Shown: positions 41,235 to 49,252 of the stretch, piece after piece
Layout: each line of letters opens with the position of its first letter
Position numbering within the stretch: the stretch's first letter is position 1
Assembly (NCBI GenBank): GCA_031374935.1
Contig: JANMHB010000113.1
Span: forward strand, 1-64,000
Direction of reading: 5' to 3'
From: JACMLX01 sp031374935
GTDB lineage: Bacteria > Gemmatimonadota > Gemmatimonadetes > Gemmatimonadales > Gemmatimonadaceae
DNA length: 64,000 nucleotides
Notes under the pieces: model-generated
What the model was told of the DNA's origin: nothing
Seen by the model: only the letters and a program-made list of their open reading frames with translations
Databases searched by the model: none
Program-made: the position numbers and the translations under genes

Positions 41235-42865
41235 GACCCGGTGGAACGCTCGGCCGAGCCGCCGCCGAATCGCACGATGGTCGCCGTGCGCACATCCGGG
41301 AGCGCCAGCAGCCGGGCACGGAGCGCGGGTGCGACAATGCCATCGACAGAGATCGCGGCCAGTGCCTCGCCACCCTGTGCCAGCCGCGCCTGATGGTACT
41401 CGGCGATGTTCACGTGTGCGTCGCCGAGCGCGGTGCCGACCCGACCGATGACACCCGGCACATCGTTGTTGGTAAGGACGATCATCGTCTGGCGAGGCGT
41501 GACATCGACGTGAAAGGCACCGATCCGCGTCACGCGCGCCGGGCCACCTGGTGGCGCCATCGCGACCACACCGATCTCGCGAACGCCGCCACCCAGCGAG
41601 ACATCGACGGTGGCAGTCCGATCCATGTCCGACAACTCACCGATGGAGAGTTCGATGCCCCGTGCTTCAGCCATCGATCTGGCGTTGATCAGGTTCAGGC
41701 GGCCGTCATCGATCACGCCCTCGAGGATTCCGGCGCAGGCGGCGGACAGGAGCGCTGCGCCTGCTCCCACGAGGTCCGCGCTGACACGTACACGGACGCG
41801 CTGGATGATGCTGATCCCCTGATCAAGCAGCAGCGCCCGCGCAATCGCGGCGGCACGCTGTGCCACCAGCAGCGCCGGTTGCAGGTCGCGCCACTCCGCC
41901 CCGGTCACCGAGGCGACGTTGAGCGATCGCGTGAGCTCGCCGTGCAGCAATGCATCGCGCACCGCTTCGCACACGTCGACGGCAACGTTTCGTTGTGCCT
42001 CTGCCGTTGATGCGCCGAGATGGGGAGTGAGGAGCACGTTGGGCAGCGAGCGAAGCAAGTGTTCGCGTGGCAACGGCTCTTCGGCGAACGCGTCGATGCA
42101 GGCGCCTCGCAGCACGCCCGACTGCAGCGCCTGCGCCAGTGCGGCGTCATCGACGATGCCTCCACGCGCGAGGTTGCACAGCACCGCGCCGGACGGCATG
42201 CGAGCCAGCTCCCGGCGGCCGATCATCCCCGTCGTTTCAGGCGTCAGCGGCGTGTGGATGGTCAGCACGTCAGCATCGGGAAGCAGGGCTTCGAGTGACG
42301 GCGCACGCTGGATGCGGAGTGCGCGAAATCGATCATCGCCCACGTATGGATCGAAGCCGATCACGTCCATGCCGAAGGCATGCGCGCGCATGGCCACTTC
42401 AGACCCGATGCGGCCAACACCGACGATGCCCAGCGTGCGACCCTTCAGTTCACTGCCAAGCAGCGCGGATCGATCCCAGCTGCCCGCGTGCATGGTGGTG
42501 TCAGCTCGCACGATGTGCCGGAAGAGTGCGATGAGCGACCCGAAGAGGAGCTCAGCCACGGCGACGGTGTTGCCGGCAGGTGCATTGATCACTGCCACGC
42601 CCAGTTCGGTGGCCGTGGCCATGTCGACGTTGTCGACTCCGACGCCTGCCCGACCCACCACGCGAAGCCTGATACCTGCCCGAAGCAAGGCTCCGCTGAT
42701 GCGCGAAGCGCTGCGTCCGACGATCGCGTCGTATTCCGGAATCCGGGCCAGCAGCTCGGCCGGCGTCAGTGTGGGGACTTCATCGACATCGAGCCGTGGT
42801 TCCGCTTGCAGCACCGCCAGTCCATCAGGATCAATCTCGTCGGTCACGAGCACGCGATATCGCAT
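41231..42865 (-). CDS. serA: D-3-phosphoglycerate dehydrogenase
   Basis: First step of serine synthesis, oxidising 3-phosphoglycerate with NAD. The 544 residues match the long type. The catalytic part has VGRSASRIS, GRAGVGVDNVD near residue 72, LGIVGVGRIGSEVA near 145, the Arg/Glu/His triad including LARGGIVDD near 232, and LLTPHLGASTAEAQ near 290. An intervening domain (about 325-455) precedes a C-terminal ACT domain (TNNDVPGVIGRVGTALGDAHVNI), which suggests feedback by serine. It is first in the minus-strand operon, with the GGAG of the leader close to its ATG. Confidence 0.94.
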   Translation of the reverse strand: MRYRVLVTDEIDPDGLAVLQAEPRLDVDEVPTLTPAELLARIPEYDAIVGRSASRISGALLRAGIRLRVVGRAGVGVDNVDMATATELGVAVINAPAGNTVAVAELLFGSLIALFRHIVRADTTMHAGSWDRSALLGSELKGRTLGIVGVGRIGSEVAMRAHAFGMDVIGFDPYVGDDRFRALRIQRAPSLEALLPDADVLTIHTPLTPETTGMIGRRELARMPSGAVLCNLARGGIVDDAALAQALQSGVLRGACIDAFAEEPLPREHLLRSLPNVLLTPHLGASTAEAQRNVAVDVCEAVRDALLHGELTRSLNVASVTGAEWRDLQPALLVAQRAAAIARALLLDQGISIIQRVRVRVSADLVGAGAALLSAACAGILEGVIDDGRLNLINARSMAEARGIELSIGELSDMDRTATVDVSLGGGVREIGVVAMAPPGGPARVTRIGAFHVDVTPRQTMIVLTNNDVPGVIGRVGTALGDAHVNIAEYHQARLAQGGEALAAISVDGIVAPALRARLLALPDVRTATIVRFGGGSAERSTGS

Positions 42866-42973
42866 GCAACTCCGGGGCAGGGGGGATCGCGTGCAACGCG
42901 GTCACAGCCCCTGCAACCTATCAAACCCGGCAACTGCCCACGGCGGCCCCGGGTGGACCTGGCGCGGTTGAAG

Positions 42974-43004
42974 CAAAAACGCCCTCGACCGTGGCCGAGG
43001 GCGT
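42974..43004 (-). terminator. Rho-independent terminator of the NlpC/P60 gene
   Basis: On the minus strand an 8-bp stem (CGCCCTCG with CGAGGGCG) plus A-T extensions surrounds an 8-base loop and is followed by TTTTTGCTT. It lies 22 bases after the NlpC/P60 stop and insulates it from serA. Confidence 0.9.
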
Positions 43005-43026
43005 TCGCGCACCTGGGGGCGACGAC

Positions 43027-43740
43027 TCAGGGAATCGGTGCTGAGTTGGCCGTGACGGTATCCGCATCAGCGACCAGACGGACAGCGCCGCGGAAGCGAG
43101 CCGCCCGGGTATTGAGCAGGCTTTCGACGACACCGACACCGGGCCGGCTGGCATGGACGTACTTGCCATTGCCCGAGTAGATCCCGATGTGCGTGATACG
43201 CCGGCCTGAGCCAAAGGTCAACAGGTCGCCCGGCTTCATGCGATCGAGGTCGCGACCGAGACGAATGCCAGTGTATGCCTGCTCGTTGGCTGTGCGGGGC
43301 AGGCTCACGTTCAACCATGACATGACGTACTTCACGAGGCCGCTGCAGTCGAAGGCCTGGCCCGGCGTCTCGGCGCCCCAGACGTAGGGCGTCCCGATCT
43401 GCTGGCGCGCCAACGAGACGATTGAATCGCGAAGCACCTGGGCCGAATCGGAGACGAACGACGCCTGCGCCACATCGGGCACGATGGGGCCGTAGTAGCG
43501 GTGCCGGCTTCGACTGTTGCGCACCCGGCGAGCCCGGGTGGCAGCGGCACGCCTCAAGGCAGCCTTCGCGCGACGGCCAGCCACCGGCTTCGGTGCCTTC
43601 CGGCTTGCCGTTGCGACAGGCCGCTTGCCGCGCGGCGTGTCACCCCAAGCCTGCGTCGGCGTCGCGAGCACAACTGCCGCTACGCTGACCGTCAGAGCGA
43701 GACGTCGCATTGCAGAAGCGAAAGAGTTCGGCATTGGCAT
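43027..43740 (-). CDS. Secreted NlpC/P60-family peptidoglycan hydrolase
   Basis: Cell-wall endopeptidase of 237 residues from ATG 43740 (ATG 43734 or 43710 are possible). A signal peptide (RRLALTVSVAAVVLATPTQA) is followed by a very basic linker of about 60 residues. The catalytic domain has Cys in GQAFDCSGLVKYV near residue 136 and His in RITHIGIYSGNGKYVHA near 182. A further His, in YVHA, is also present. The fold cleaves D-Glu-meso-DAP-type bonds. No SH3 or LysM domain is visible; the basic linker may bind the wall or LPS. Confidence 0.88.
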   Translation of the reverse strand: MPMPNSFASAMRRLALTVSVAAVVLATPTQAWGDTPRGKRPVATASRKAPKPVAGRRAKAALRRAAATRARRVRNSRSRHRYYGPIVPDVAQASFVSDSAQVLRDSIVSLARQQIGTPYVWGAETPGQAFDCSGLVKYVMSWLNVSLPRTANEQAYTGIRLGRDLDRMKPGDLLTFGSGRRITHIGIYSGNGKYVHASRPGVGVVESLLNTRAARFRGAVRLVADADTVTANSAPIP

Positions 43741-44051
43741 GTAGGTAAGGGTACCTGTGCGCGGCATCGAGCACAGCGGGCTCGCCAGCAAGCATTGCAG
43801 ACTGCACTGACCGTGCGCTCAGGGGCGCGTCGAGACTCAACCGGGCTCCACTGTGGAGACGACACCCGACCCCGGGTGGTCACGGATGTCAGTGTCGGTC
43901 GATCGCCCCAAAACGCCACAGAACCGAGCGAGGCTTGTCCTCGACAGGGGAGTCTGCGATCTTGATTGGCTATGGAGCCCGTTGCCGGTATGGTGGCCTG
44001 GGCTGTCCGTCCCGGGGGGCCTGTCGGCCCTCCCATCTCCAGACCTGAACA
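43741..44051. other. Divergent intergenic region, 311 bases
   Basis: No gene recognised. It must hold the promoters of the NlpC/P60 gene (minus) and the membrane TPR gene (plus); TTGATT near 43962 is a possible -35 but no well-spaced -10 was found. A strong hairpin (44014-44021 with 44026-44033, TGTC loop) lies 18 bases before the plus-strand ATG, which itself lacks a Shine-Dalgarno sequence. Confidence 0.45.
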
Positions 44052-44681
44052 ATGTCGGAATTCGAAGAGAGCGGGCTCGACTCGCTCGCGAGCTGGTTCA
44101 AGGCAAATCAACGCCTGGTCTCGATCGGTTTCGGGGGTATCGCGCTTGCGGTCGTCGGCGGCTTTGTGTGGCAGAAGTCCGCCCAGACGAAGATCCAGAA
44201 CGCCGAGCGCGCCTTCTTCCAGGCACAGGCCGCGACGACCCAGAATCCGGCGAATGCGGCGTCGGAGCTCGACAAGGTGGCGACCCGGTATGCGGGGACC
44301 TCGGCTGGCGACCGGGCGAGCCTGCTCCTGGCGCAGTCGCTGATGACGCAGGGGAAGACCGCCGACGCGCTGAAGAAGCTCGAGGCCTTGGCGGCGGGCG
44401 GAGGTGCGAGCCGACTGGGCGCCACTCTCCAGACGCTGATGGCCGCCGCCTACGAAGGGTTGAACAAGCCGTCCGATGCAGCGAAGGCTTATCTGGCCGC
44501 TGCCGCGACCAGCGTTGGCGATGCCAAAGTGCAGCGGCAGGCCGATGCCGCGCGGGCATTCATGACCGCCGGTAATACAACGGAAGCGCTCCGGATCTGG
44601 ACCGAGTTGGCGCGTGACGACAACGGACCTTTGGCGTCCGAGGCACACGTCCGACTGGGCGAACTGGCAGTCAAGCAGTAG
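44052..44681 (+). CDS. Membrane-anchored TPR protein, YfgM-like
   Basis: Protein of 209 residues with a short cytoplasmic N-terminus, one membrane helix (about residues 22-41), and a helical TPR-like domain outside (AAYEGLNKPSDAAKAYLAAAAT and similar). Size and topology match the YfgM/tetratricopeptide-like family that associates with the Sec translocon. Sequence similarity is only general, so the function is tentative. It is monocistronic and has a strong terminator. It is the last plus-strand gene before the dif-like site. Confidence 0.68.
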   Translation: MSEFEESGLDSLASWFKANQRLVSIGFGGIALAVVGGFVWQKSAQTKIQNAERAFFQAQAATTQNPANAASELDKVATRYAGTSAGDRASLLLAQSLMTQGKTADALKKLEALAAGGGASRLGATLQTLMAAAYEGLNKPSDAAKAYLAAAATSVGDAKVQRQADAARAFMTAGNTTEALRIWTELARDDNGPLASEAHVRLGELAVKQ

Positions 44682-44701
44682 GCGCGGCGAACTGTGTCTG
44701 G

Positions 44702-44736
44702 ACCGGCCGCGCGAGAGATCGCGCGGCCGGTTTTTT
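44702..44736 (+). terminator. Strong rho-independent terminator
   Basis: A perfect 13-bp GC-rich stem (44702-44714 with 44719-44731) with loop GAGA, then TTTTTT (44731-44736). This is the clearest intrinsic terminator in the window. Confidence 0.95.
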
Positions 44737-44961
44737 CTCGCGCCCGGGGTGTCGTCGTCTGCGATTCCGCCGCTCGGCCGCTATGTCGACTGCGGCCAGG
44801 CCGGGCCTGCCGCAGTGCCGCGACGCGGCAGACGTCTGCTGGAGCGTGAATCCGCTCGTGCTCAGGGCCGATGATGTCGTCAGTGCGCCCGGTCAGTGTC
44901 GCGGTGGGTGTCGAAAGGGGGCGAATTCGCCGGCGCGCGTCGATCACGGTCTCCCGACGAT

Positions 44962-44989
44962 ACTTCTTATAAGAAGTATTATGTAAACT
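44962..44989 (+). other. dif: Putative chromosomal dif site (XerC/XerD recombination site)
   Basis: A 28-bp sequence in dif layout: left (XerC-type) arm ACTTCTTATAA at 44962-44972, centre GAAGTA at 44973-44978, right (XerD-type) arm TTATGTAAACT at 44979-44989. From memory, the Bacillus subtilis dif has arms ACTTCCTAGAA and TTATGTAAACT, so the right arm is identical and the left differs at two positions. The right arm also matches the E. coli arm TTATGTTAAAT at 9 of 11. dif is where Xer recombinases resolve chromosome dimers at the terminus. Strand polarity of genes flips here, as expected. A 20-bp perfect palindrome (44960-44979) overlaps its left half. Confidence 0.85.
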
Positions 44990-45005
44990 CCAGTAGGTGG
45001 GAAAC

Positions 45006-45014
45006 TGTGGATAA
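45006..45014 (-). promoter_or_regulatory. DnaA-box-like 9-mer next to the dif-like site
   Basis: TGTGGATAA is the exact complement of the consensus DnaA box TTATCCACA, 17 bases after the dif-like site. A degenerate second copy (TGTGGAAAG) is at 45036-45044. One perfect box may be fortuitous; this is not an origin, as there is no box cluster and no dnaA or dnaN nearby. Confidence 0.4.
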
Positions 45015-45188
45015 CTGGCGCTTCCGGGTCGATCCTGTGGAAAGCCGAGCCGGTTAGGCACAATTCCAGACTTGGCCGAGTCACGGCTGCGTCACGGGCC
45101 GGCCTGCCATTTTTGCGCCCAGACCCTGTCTCGCAACGAGTGGAGCTGGCCGTCACACGAAGACTCGCGTCTCCCGACTGGCTCAGCC

Positions 45189-45210
45189 TACATCAGCATA
45201 CATCAGCATA
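45189..45210. repeat. 10-base tandem repeat, 2.2 copies
   Basis: TACATCAGCA occurs twice in a row followed by TA, between the dif-like site and dapF. Role unknown. Confidence 0.7.
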
Positions 45211-45258
45211 CACGCGTCGTAGGCGGCGCCCGGGACTCAGCGTGTGCGCGTCGATGCC

Positions 45259-46113
45259 TTAGCTGTACTCGCGAAGAACGCCGTCGTGGACAATGCGACC
45301 CTCGCCAGAGAGTTCGCTCCAGCCGGCGTCCGGTGCGTCCGGCAGACGCACCGTGAGCACTCGGCCACTGGCGGTTCGGAGGCGCGTTCCGGCGTGGTCG
45401 TCCGTCGTCAACGACCAGGCTCGGAGGCACGCCGCGGTCGCGATCGCACCCGTGCCGCAGGCGTAGGTCTCGGCTTCGACCCCGCGTTCGTACGTGCGGA
45501 TCCGCCACTCGCCCGACCCGGGCGCAGCGCTCACGAAATTGACGTTCGCGCCAGCAGGAGCCCGCTCATCACCGTGGCGAAGCGACCTGCCTCGACCTGC
45601 GACATCGATGGCGGCCAGATCGGTCACCAGCACCACCAGATGCGGCACCCCAACCGCGGCGAATCCGATCCGAAGTTCACCAAGTGCTGGCCGCTCCGCG
45701 GCGACCGTCTCGAGTGCCGTCACGGCTGACAAGCGGACCGAGGCGGTTCCTGCCGCGTCGATCAGCGCCGTGATCTGTCCGGCATCGGACATGAAGTGAA
45801 ACATCTGTTCACGTACGGTAAGTCCAAGCCGAACAGCACTTTGAGCCGTGCATAGTGATGCGTTGCCACAGAGTGTGGCTCGTGACCCATCGGCGTTGTA
45901 GTAGCGAATCCCGAATGGCGCCCCCTCCGCGTCGACCACGAAAACGACGCCGTCGGCCCCCACGCCGATATGCGACCGGCAGAGTGCGGCGATCTCGGTG
46001 GGTGTTTCGAGGGGATCCAGGTTCGTTCCGCGCCCACGGGAGTCGAAGAACAGGAAGTCATTGCCTGATCCCGACATCTTCCAGAAGGCGCGCCCTTGGC
46101 CCGCCGAGCTCAC
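45259..46113 (-). CDS. dapF: Diaminopimelate epimerase
   Basis: Interconverts LL- and meso-diaminopimelate for lysine and peptidoglycan synthesis. It is read from GTG at 46113 (GTGA overlap with the GT2 gene), 284 residues. Motifs are KMSGSGNDFLFFD at the start, YNADGS near residue 71 and a first catalytic Cys in CGNASLC near 80. ANVNFV, TYERGVEAET and the second catalytic Cys in ACGTGAIATA follow. The first Cys motif is usually CGNGARC, so NASL is a variation. Other substrate-contact residues look normal. It ends the minus-strand series next to the terminus. Confidence 0.88.
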   Translation of the reverse strand: MSSAGQGRAFWKMSGSGNDFLFFDSRGRGTNLDPLETPTEIAALCRSHIGVGADGVVFVVDAEGAPFGIRYYNADGSRATLCGNASLCTAQSAVRLGLTVREQMFHFMSDAGQITALIDAAGTASVRLSAVTALETVAAERPALGELRIGFAAVGVPHLVVLVTDLAAIDVAGRGRSLRHGDERAPAGANVNFVSAAPGSGEWRIRTYERGVEAETYACGTGAIATAACLRAWSLTTDDHAGTRLRTASGRVLTVRLPDAPDAGWSELSGEGRIVHDGVLREYS

Positions 46114-46880
46114 AGGCGCCCGGTGATCGACCACCATCGCAGGCGCCAGACCATCCAGATGGCTTCGCGGAAGATGCGTTTGGACATCTTGCTCTCCCCT
46201 TCGGTCCGGTCGGTGAAGACGATCGGGATCTCCGCAATCCGAAAACCCTTCTTCCAGGCGCGGAAACTCACCTCGATCTGGAAGGCATAGCCATTCGAGC
46301 GAACGTCGTCGAGATCGATGGATTCTAGGACGCGACGCCGGAAGCACTTGAAGCCGCCGGTCGCATCGAACAGCTGAAGTCCAGTCACAGTCCGCGCATA
46401 GATGTTCGCGCCATAGCTCAACAGGAGTCGCGAAATCGGCCAGTTGACCACGGTCACCTTCCCATCTCGATACCGGGAGCCAAGGACCAGGTCGGCATCA
46501 GCGACGCTGCGCAGGAACTCGGGCAAGTGACTCGGGTCGTGCGAAAAGTCTGCGTCCATCTCGAAGATGAAGGCGTAGTCGCGCTCCAGCGCCCACTTGA
46601 AGCCTGCCAGATAGGCGGTGCCGAGCCCCATCTTTTTTGCTCTGTGCAGAACGTGTACGCGGTCGTTCGTCCTCGCGACATCCTCCGCAATGGCGCCCGT
46701 ACCATCAGGCGACCCATCGTCGACGATCAGGATCGAAAGGCGGGGGTCCTGCGCCAGGACTGCTTCAATGATACGCGCCACATTCTGACGTTCGTTGAAG
46801 GTCGGGACGATGACCAGGGCCCGCTCACCCGCCGTCTCGGCTGGAACAGCGTCGCCTGTTCCGCTCTCGGCTGCGGTCAT
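46110..46880 (-). CDS. Polyprenol monophosphomannose synthase-like GT2
   Basis: Soluble glycosyltransferase of 256 residues similar to Dpm1: VPTFNERQNVARIIEAVL near residue 25, VDDGSPDGTG near 54, MDADFSHDP near 110, GSRYRDG near 135, DATGGFKCFRR near 175 and the typical ending IFREAIWMVWRLRW. It would transfer mannose or another hexose from a nucleotide sugar to undecaprenyl phosphate on the cytoplasmic face. Adjacent membrane proteins of GT-C and flippase type are likely users of the product. ATGA overlap with the YfhO gene. Confidence 0.85.
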   Translation of the reverse strand: MTAAESGTGDAVPAETAGERALVIVPTFNERQNVARIIEAVLAQDPRLSILIVDDGSPDGTGAIAEDVARTNDRVHVLHRAKKMGLGTAYLAGFKWALERDYAFIFEMDADFSHDPSHLPEFLRSVADADLVLGSRYRDGKVTVVNWPISRLLLSYGANIYARTVTGLQLFDATGGFKCFRRRVLESIDLDDVRSNGYAFQIEVSFRAWKKGFRIAEIPIVFTDRTEGESKMSKRIFREAIWMVWRLRWWSITGRL

Positions 46881-49252
46881 GCCACCTTCCGTCGGTCGAG
46901 CGCCGCACCGCCAAGTGCGAGGATGAGTGCGAGGCCGACGGCAACCAGGCTGATGACCTTCCCCTTCTCGTAGCTGGCGCTGGCAAAGCGCAACTCGACC
47001 GATCGTGCGCCGGCGGGCAGCGGGATACCGATCAGGGAGTACATCGCCCGGGCGGCGGTCGCGGGCTTCCCGTCGACGGTGGCCGTCCAGCCAGGGTAGA
47101 AGTTCTCGGAGACAACGAGGGCAGATCCGGCGGGTGCCGGAGCGGCCAGCGACAGGGTGATGGCCCCAGGATCGTAGCGCGTAACGGTCACTGCCAGGTC
47201 GAGCGGTGCCGGCGGTGCCTGGAGCGAGACCGCCTTGACGTCGGCACTGTCGCTGAAGATCGCGACGGAATGTACCGGGAACCGCGGATCGAGGACGGTG
47301 GTGAGCGTGACGCTGTCGGCGGCCTTGATGATCGCGGGGGCGACCCAGGCGGCGCGGTTGTCGCCGGGAAGTCCATACAGGTAGATGGTGGAACCGTGTG
47401 CGTCCTTGGTTGGTCCGACAAGCAGCTTTGCCGAATCGATCGGAAATCTCGGAGTGTCGGTCAGGAAGAATCTGACGTTGGCGAGCGCCCAGAAGTTCGG
47501 GTTCGCGAGCTGCGTACGCTGCTCTTCTCCACCAGTGAGATCGTCGTACCGGCGTAACTCGTTTCCGTGATAGCCGAGGGCCTGACGGACTCCGTGGGCC
47601 ATGAGACCGCTGTATCGGAGCTCAGGATCGCGCGGAAGCGAGGTCCGATCGATCGGCATGTCGATCACACGTCCCGGATTGTTGACCGTCGCCTGCTTGA
47701 TGAAGTCGATCGCCGCATCTGAGGCGAAGCTCACCTTCGCGGCCGGCAGAAAGCGCCAGAAGGCGCGCAGGACGCTCACCTGGTCGAGCGTTACCGCTCC
47801 GACGAGTGCCCAGCCGGCAACCGCCGGCACGATCGTGCCTCGGTCACGGAGCAGGCAGATGAGAAGCGCCAGTGCCGCGAAGGCCATCGCCCGCACCGTG
47901 CCGCTCATCAAGGCGCCAGCGTTGCTCTGCACGCGTTCAGCGAGTTCCGGCCCGGCGAATGCGCTTGCGAGCCCGGTCATTGCGCCGCTGACGCCGAGCA
48001 GGAACACCAGCGTGATGGTGCCACCTGCCGCGAGCAGGAAACGTCGTGACACGGGCCGGACGAGCAATCCTTGCGCGCCGTACCCGGCCAGAATCGCCAT
48101 GGCAAAAGTTGCCATGAAGAACACAGTGCTCGGAGCGCGGAAGAACTTGCTGCCCGGAACGAGATTGTAGACCAGCAGATAAAACGGCGTGTTGCCACCC
48201 AGCGCCCACAGCGTGAACAGCGCCACGACCCCTGCCCAGAAGATCACGGCGCGCGTGCGCATGCCGGAGCGGAACGCGGCGATGGCGAGCAGCCAGACCG
48301 CAGCGCCGATGTATTCGTTGTGATGGTGAATGAAGTTCGGCCCCCAGTACTGTTCGAGACCGCCTGTGAACTCAGGAATCAGTGTGTTGATGAGTTCGAC
48401 TGGAGGGAACGAGAACGACGTCGCGAAGTCGTAGCCGCGACCGCCAGCACGCGGCGAGAACGGAGTGAACTCCATCACCGGCAGGTACTGGATGGCACTG
48501 ATCGCAAGGCCGAGGCCGACCGCCCCCAAGGCGAGGCCGAGCCGCCGGATCGCAGTTGCCCGGTCAGGCTTTCCATCGATACCGAACGCAACGAAAAGTC
48601 CGAACGCCCCCGTCCCCATCAGCAGATACTGCGTGAGTTGCGGGTGCGGGCTGAGCATGGCCAGCCCCACGACGATCGACAGCGCACCCCACGCCCACTT
48701 CCTGCCATCACGAACGGCGCGCAGCACGCAGAGCATCGCCAACGGCAGCATCGCACCGACGAAAATCTTGCCGTCGTGGCCCGGGCTCACGTATGACCCG
48801 TTCCAGCCGCTGAGCATGTACGCCATGGCGCCGACCAGCGCTCCGAAGAAGCGGAGGCCCAGTGCGCGGAGAAAGACATACGTCGCGAAGCCGCCCAGCA
48901 TGTAGTGCAGGATCATGCCCCACGTCATCGCGACATCCGTCGGCATGACCATCCGCATCCACGCCGTCGGATAGAAGATGTCGCCGTGCATCGCACCGAC
49001 GTACGGCATTCCGCCGAACAGGTATGGATTCCAGAGCGCGAAGCCGCCGGTGGCGCGCAGCACCTGGGCGCCAAACTCGCGGAAGGAGTACCCCGCGATG
49101 TACTGGTCGCTGTAGATGTTGACCAGGAATTGACCGCTGAGTGCCGGATAGGCCAGCAGCATGGTACCGGCGATGCACGTCAGCAACGCCAGCAGCCACG
49201 CCTGTCGTGGCTCGAGGGCGTCACTCTGGTTCAGTTCAGGCGGCAGGGCCAT
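46877..49252 (-). CDS. YfhO-family membrane protein (GT-C-like)
   Basis: Protein of 791 residues with about 11-13 membrane helices followed by a periplasmic beta-rich domain and a final helix. The first outside loop has NIYSDQYIAGYSFREF, with an acidic residue where GT-C glycosyltransferases carry the catalytic one; GGMPYVGAMHGDIFYPT and SGWNGSYVSPGHDGK are typical of the YfhO group. YfhO in Gram-positive bacteria glycosylates lipoteichoic acid from polyprenyl-phosphate sugars, and an analogous transfer to a wall or lipid acceptor is likely here. Acceptor unknown. Confidence 0.82.
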   Translation of the reverse strand: MALPPELNQSDALEPRQAWLLALLTCIAGTMLLAYPALSGQFLVNIYSDQYIAGYSFREFGAQVLRATGGFALWNPYLFGGMPYVGAMHGDIFYPTAWMRMVMPTDVAMTWGMILHYMLGGFATYVFLRALGLRFFGALVGAMAYMLSGWNGSYVSPGHDGKIFVGAMLPLAMLCVLRAVRDGRKWAWGALSIVVGLAMLSPHPQLTQYLLMGTGAFGLFVAFGIDGKPDRATAIRRLGLALGAVGLGLAISAIQYLPVMEFTPFSPRAGGRGYDFATSFSFPPVELINTLIPEFTGGLEQYWGPNFIHHHNEYIGAAVWLLAIAAFRSGMRTRAVIFWAGVVALFTLWALGGNTPFYLLVYNLVPGSKFFRAPSTVFFMATFAMAILAGYGAQGLLVRPVSRRFLLAAGGTITLVFLLGVSGAMTGLASAFAGPELAERVQSNAGALMSGTVRAMAFAALALLICLLRDRGTIVPAVAGWALVGAVTLDQVSVLRAFWRFLPAAKVSFASDAAIDFIKQATVNNPGRVIDMPIDRTSLPRDPELRYSGLMAHGVRQALGYHGNELRRYDDLTGGEEQRTQLANPNFWALANVRFFLTDTPRFPIDSAKLLVGPTKDAHGSTIYLYGLPGDNRAAWVAPAIIKAADSVTLTTVLDPRFPVHSVAIFSDSADVKAVSLQAPPAPLDLAVTVTRYDPGAITLSLAAPAPAGSALVVSENFYPGWTATVDGKPATAARAMYSLIGIPLPAGARSVELRFASASYEKGKVISLVAVGLALILALGGAALDRRKVA

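Larger units (their letters stand above)
44737..45258. other. Gene-free terminus region between the replichores, 522 bases
   Basis: No convincing gene on either strand. The first half is GC-rich; an AT-rich block at 44958-45015 holds the dif-like site and a DnaA-box-like 9-mer. A 10-base tandem repeat lies at 45189-45210. Transcription enters this region from neither side: a plus-strand terminator closes the left, and the minus-strand genes run in from the right and end at 45259. Confidence 0.6.

Noticed and set aside
44958..45044. Replication origin because of the DnaA box and AT-rich patch
   Set aside because: Only one good box, no dnaA/dnaN/gyrB/rpmH nearby, and gene polarity converges here, as expected at a terminus and not an origin.
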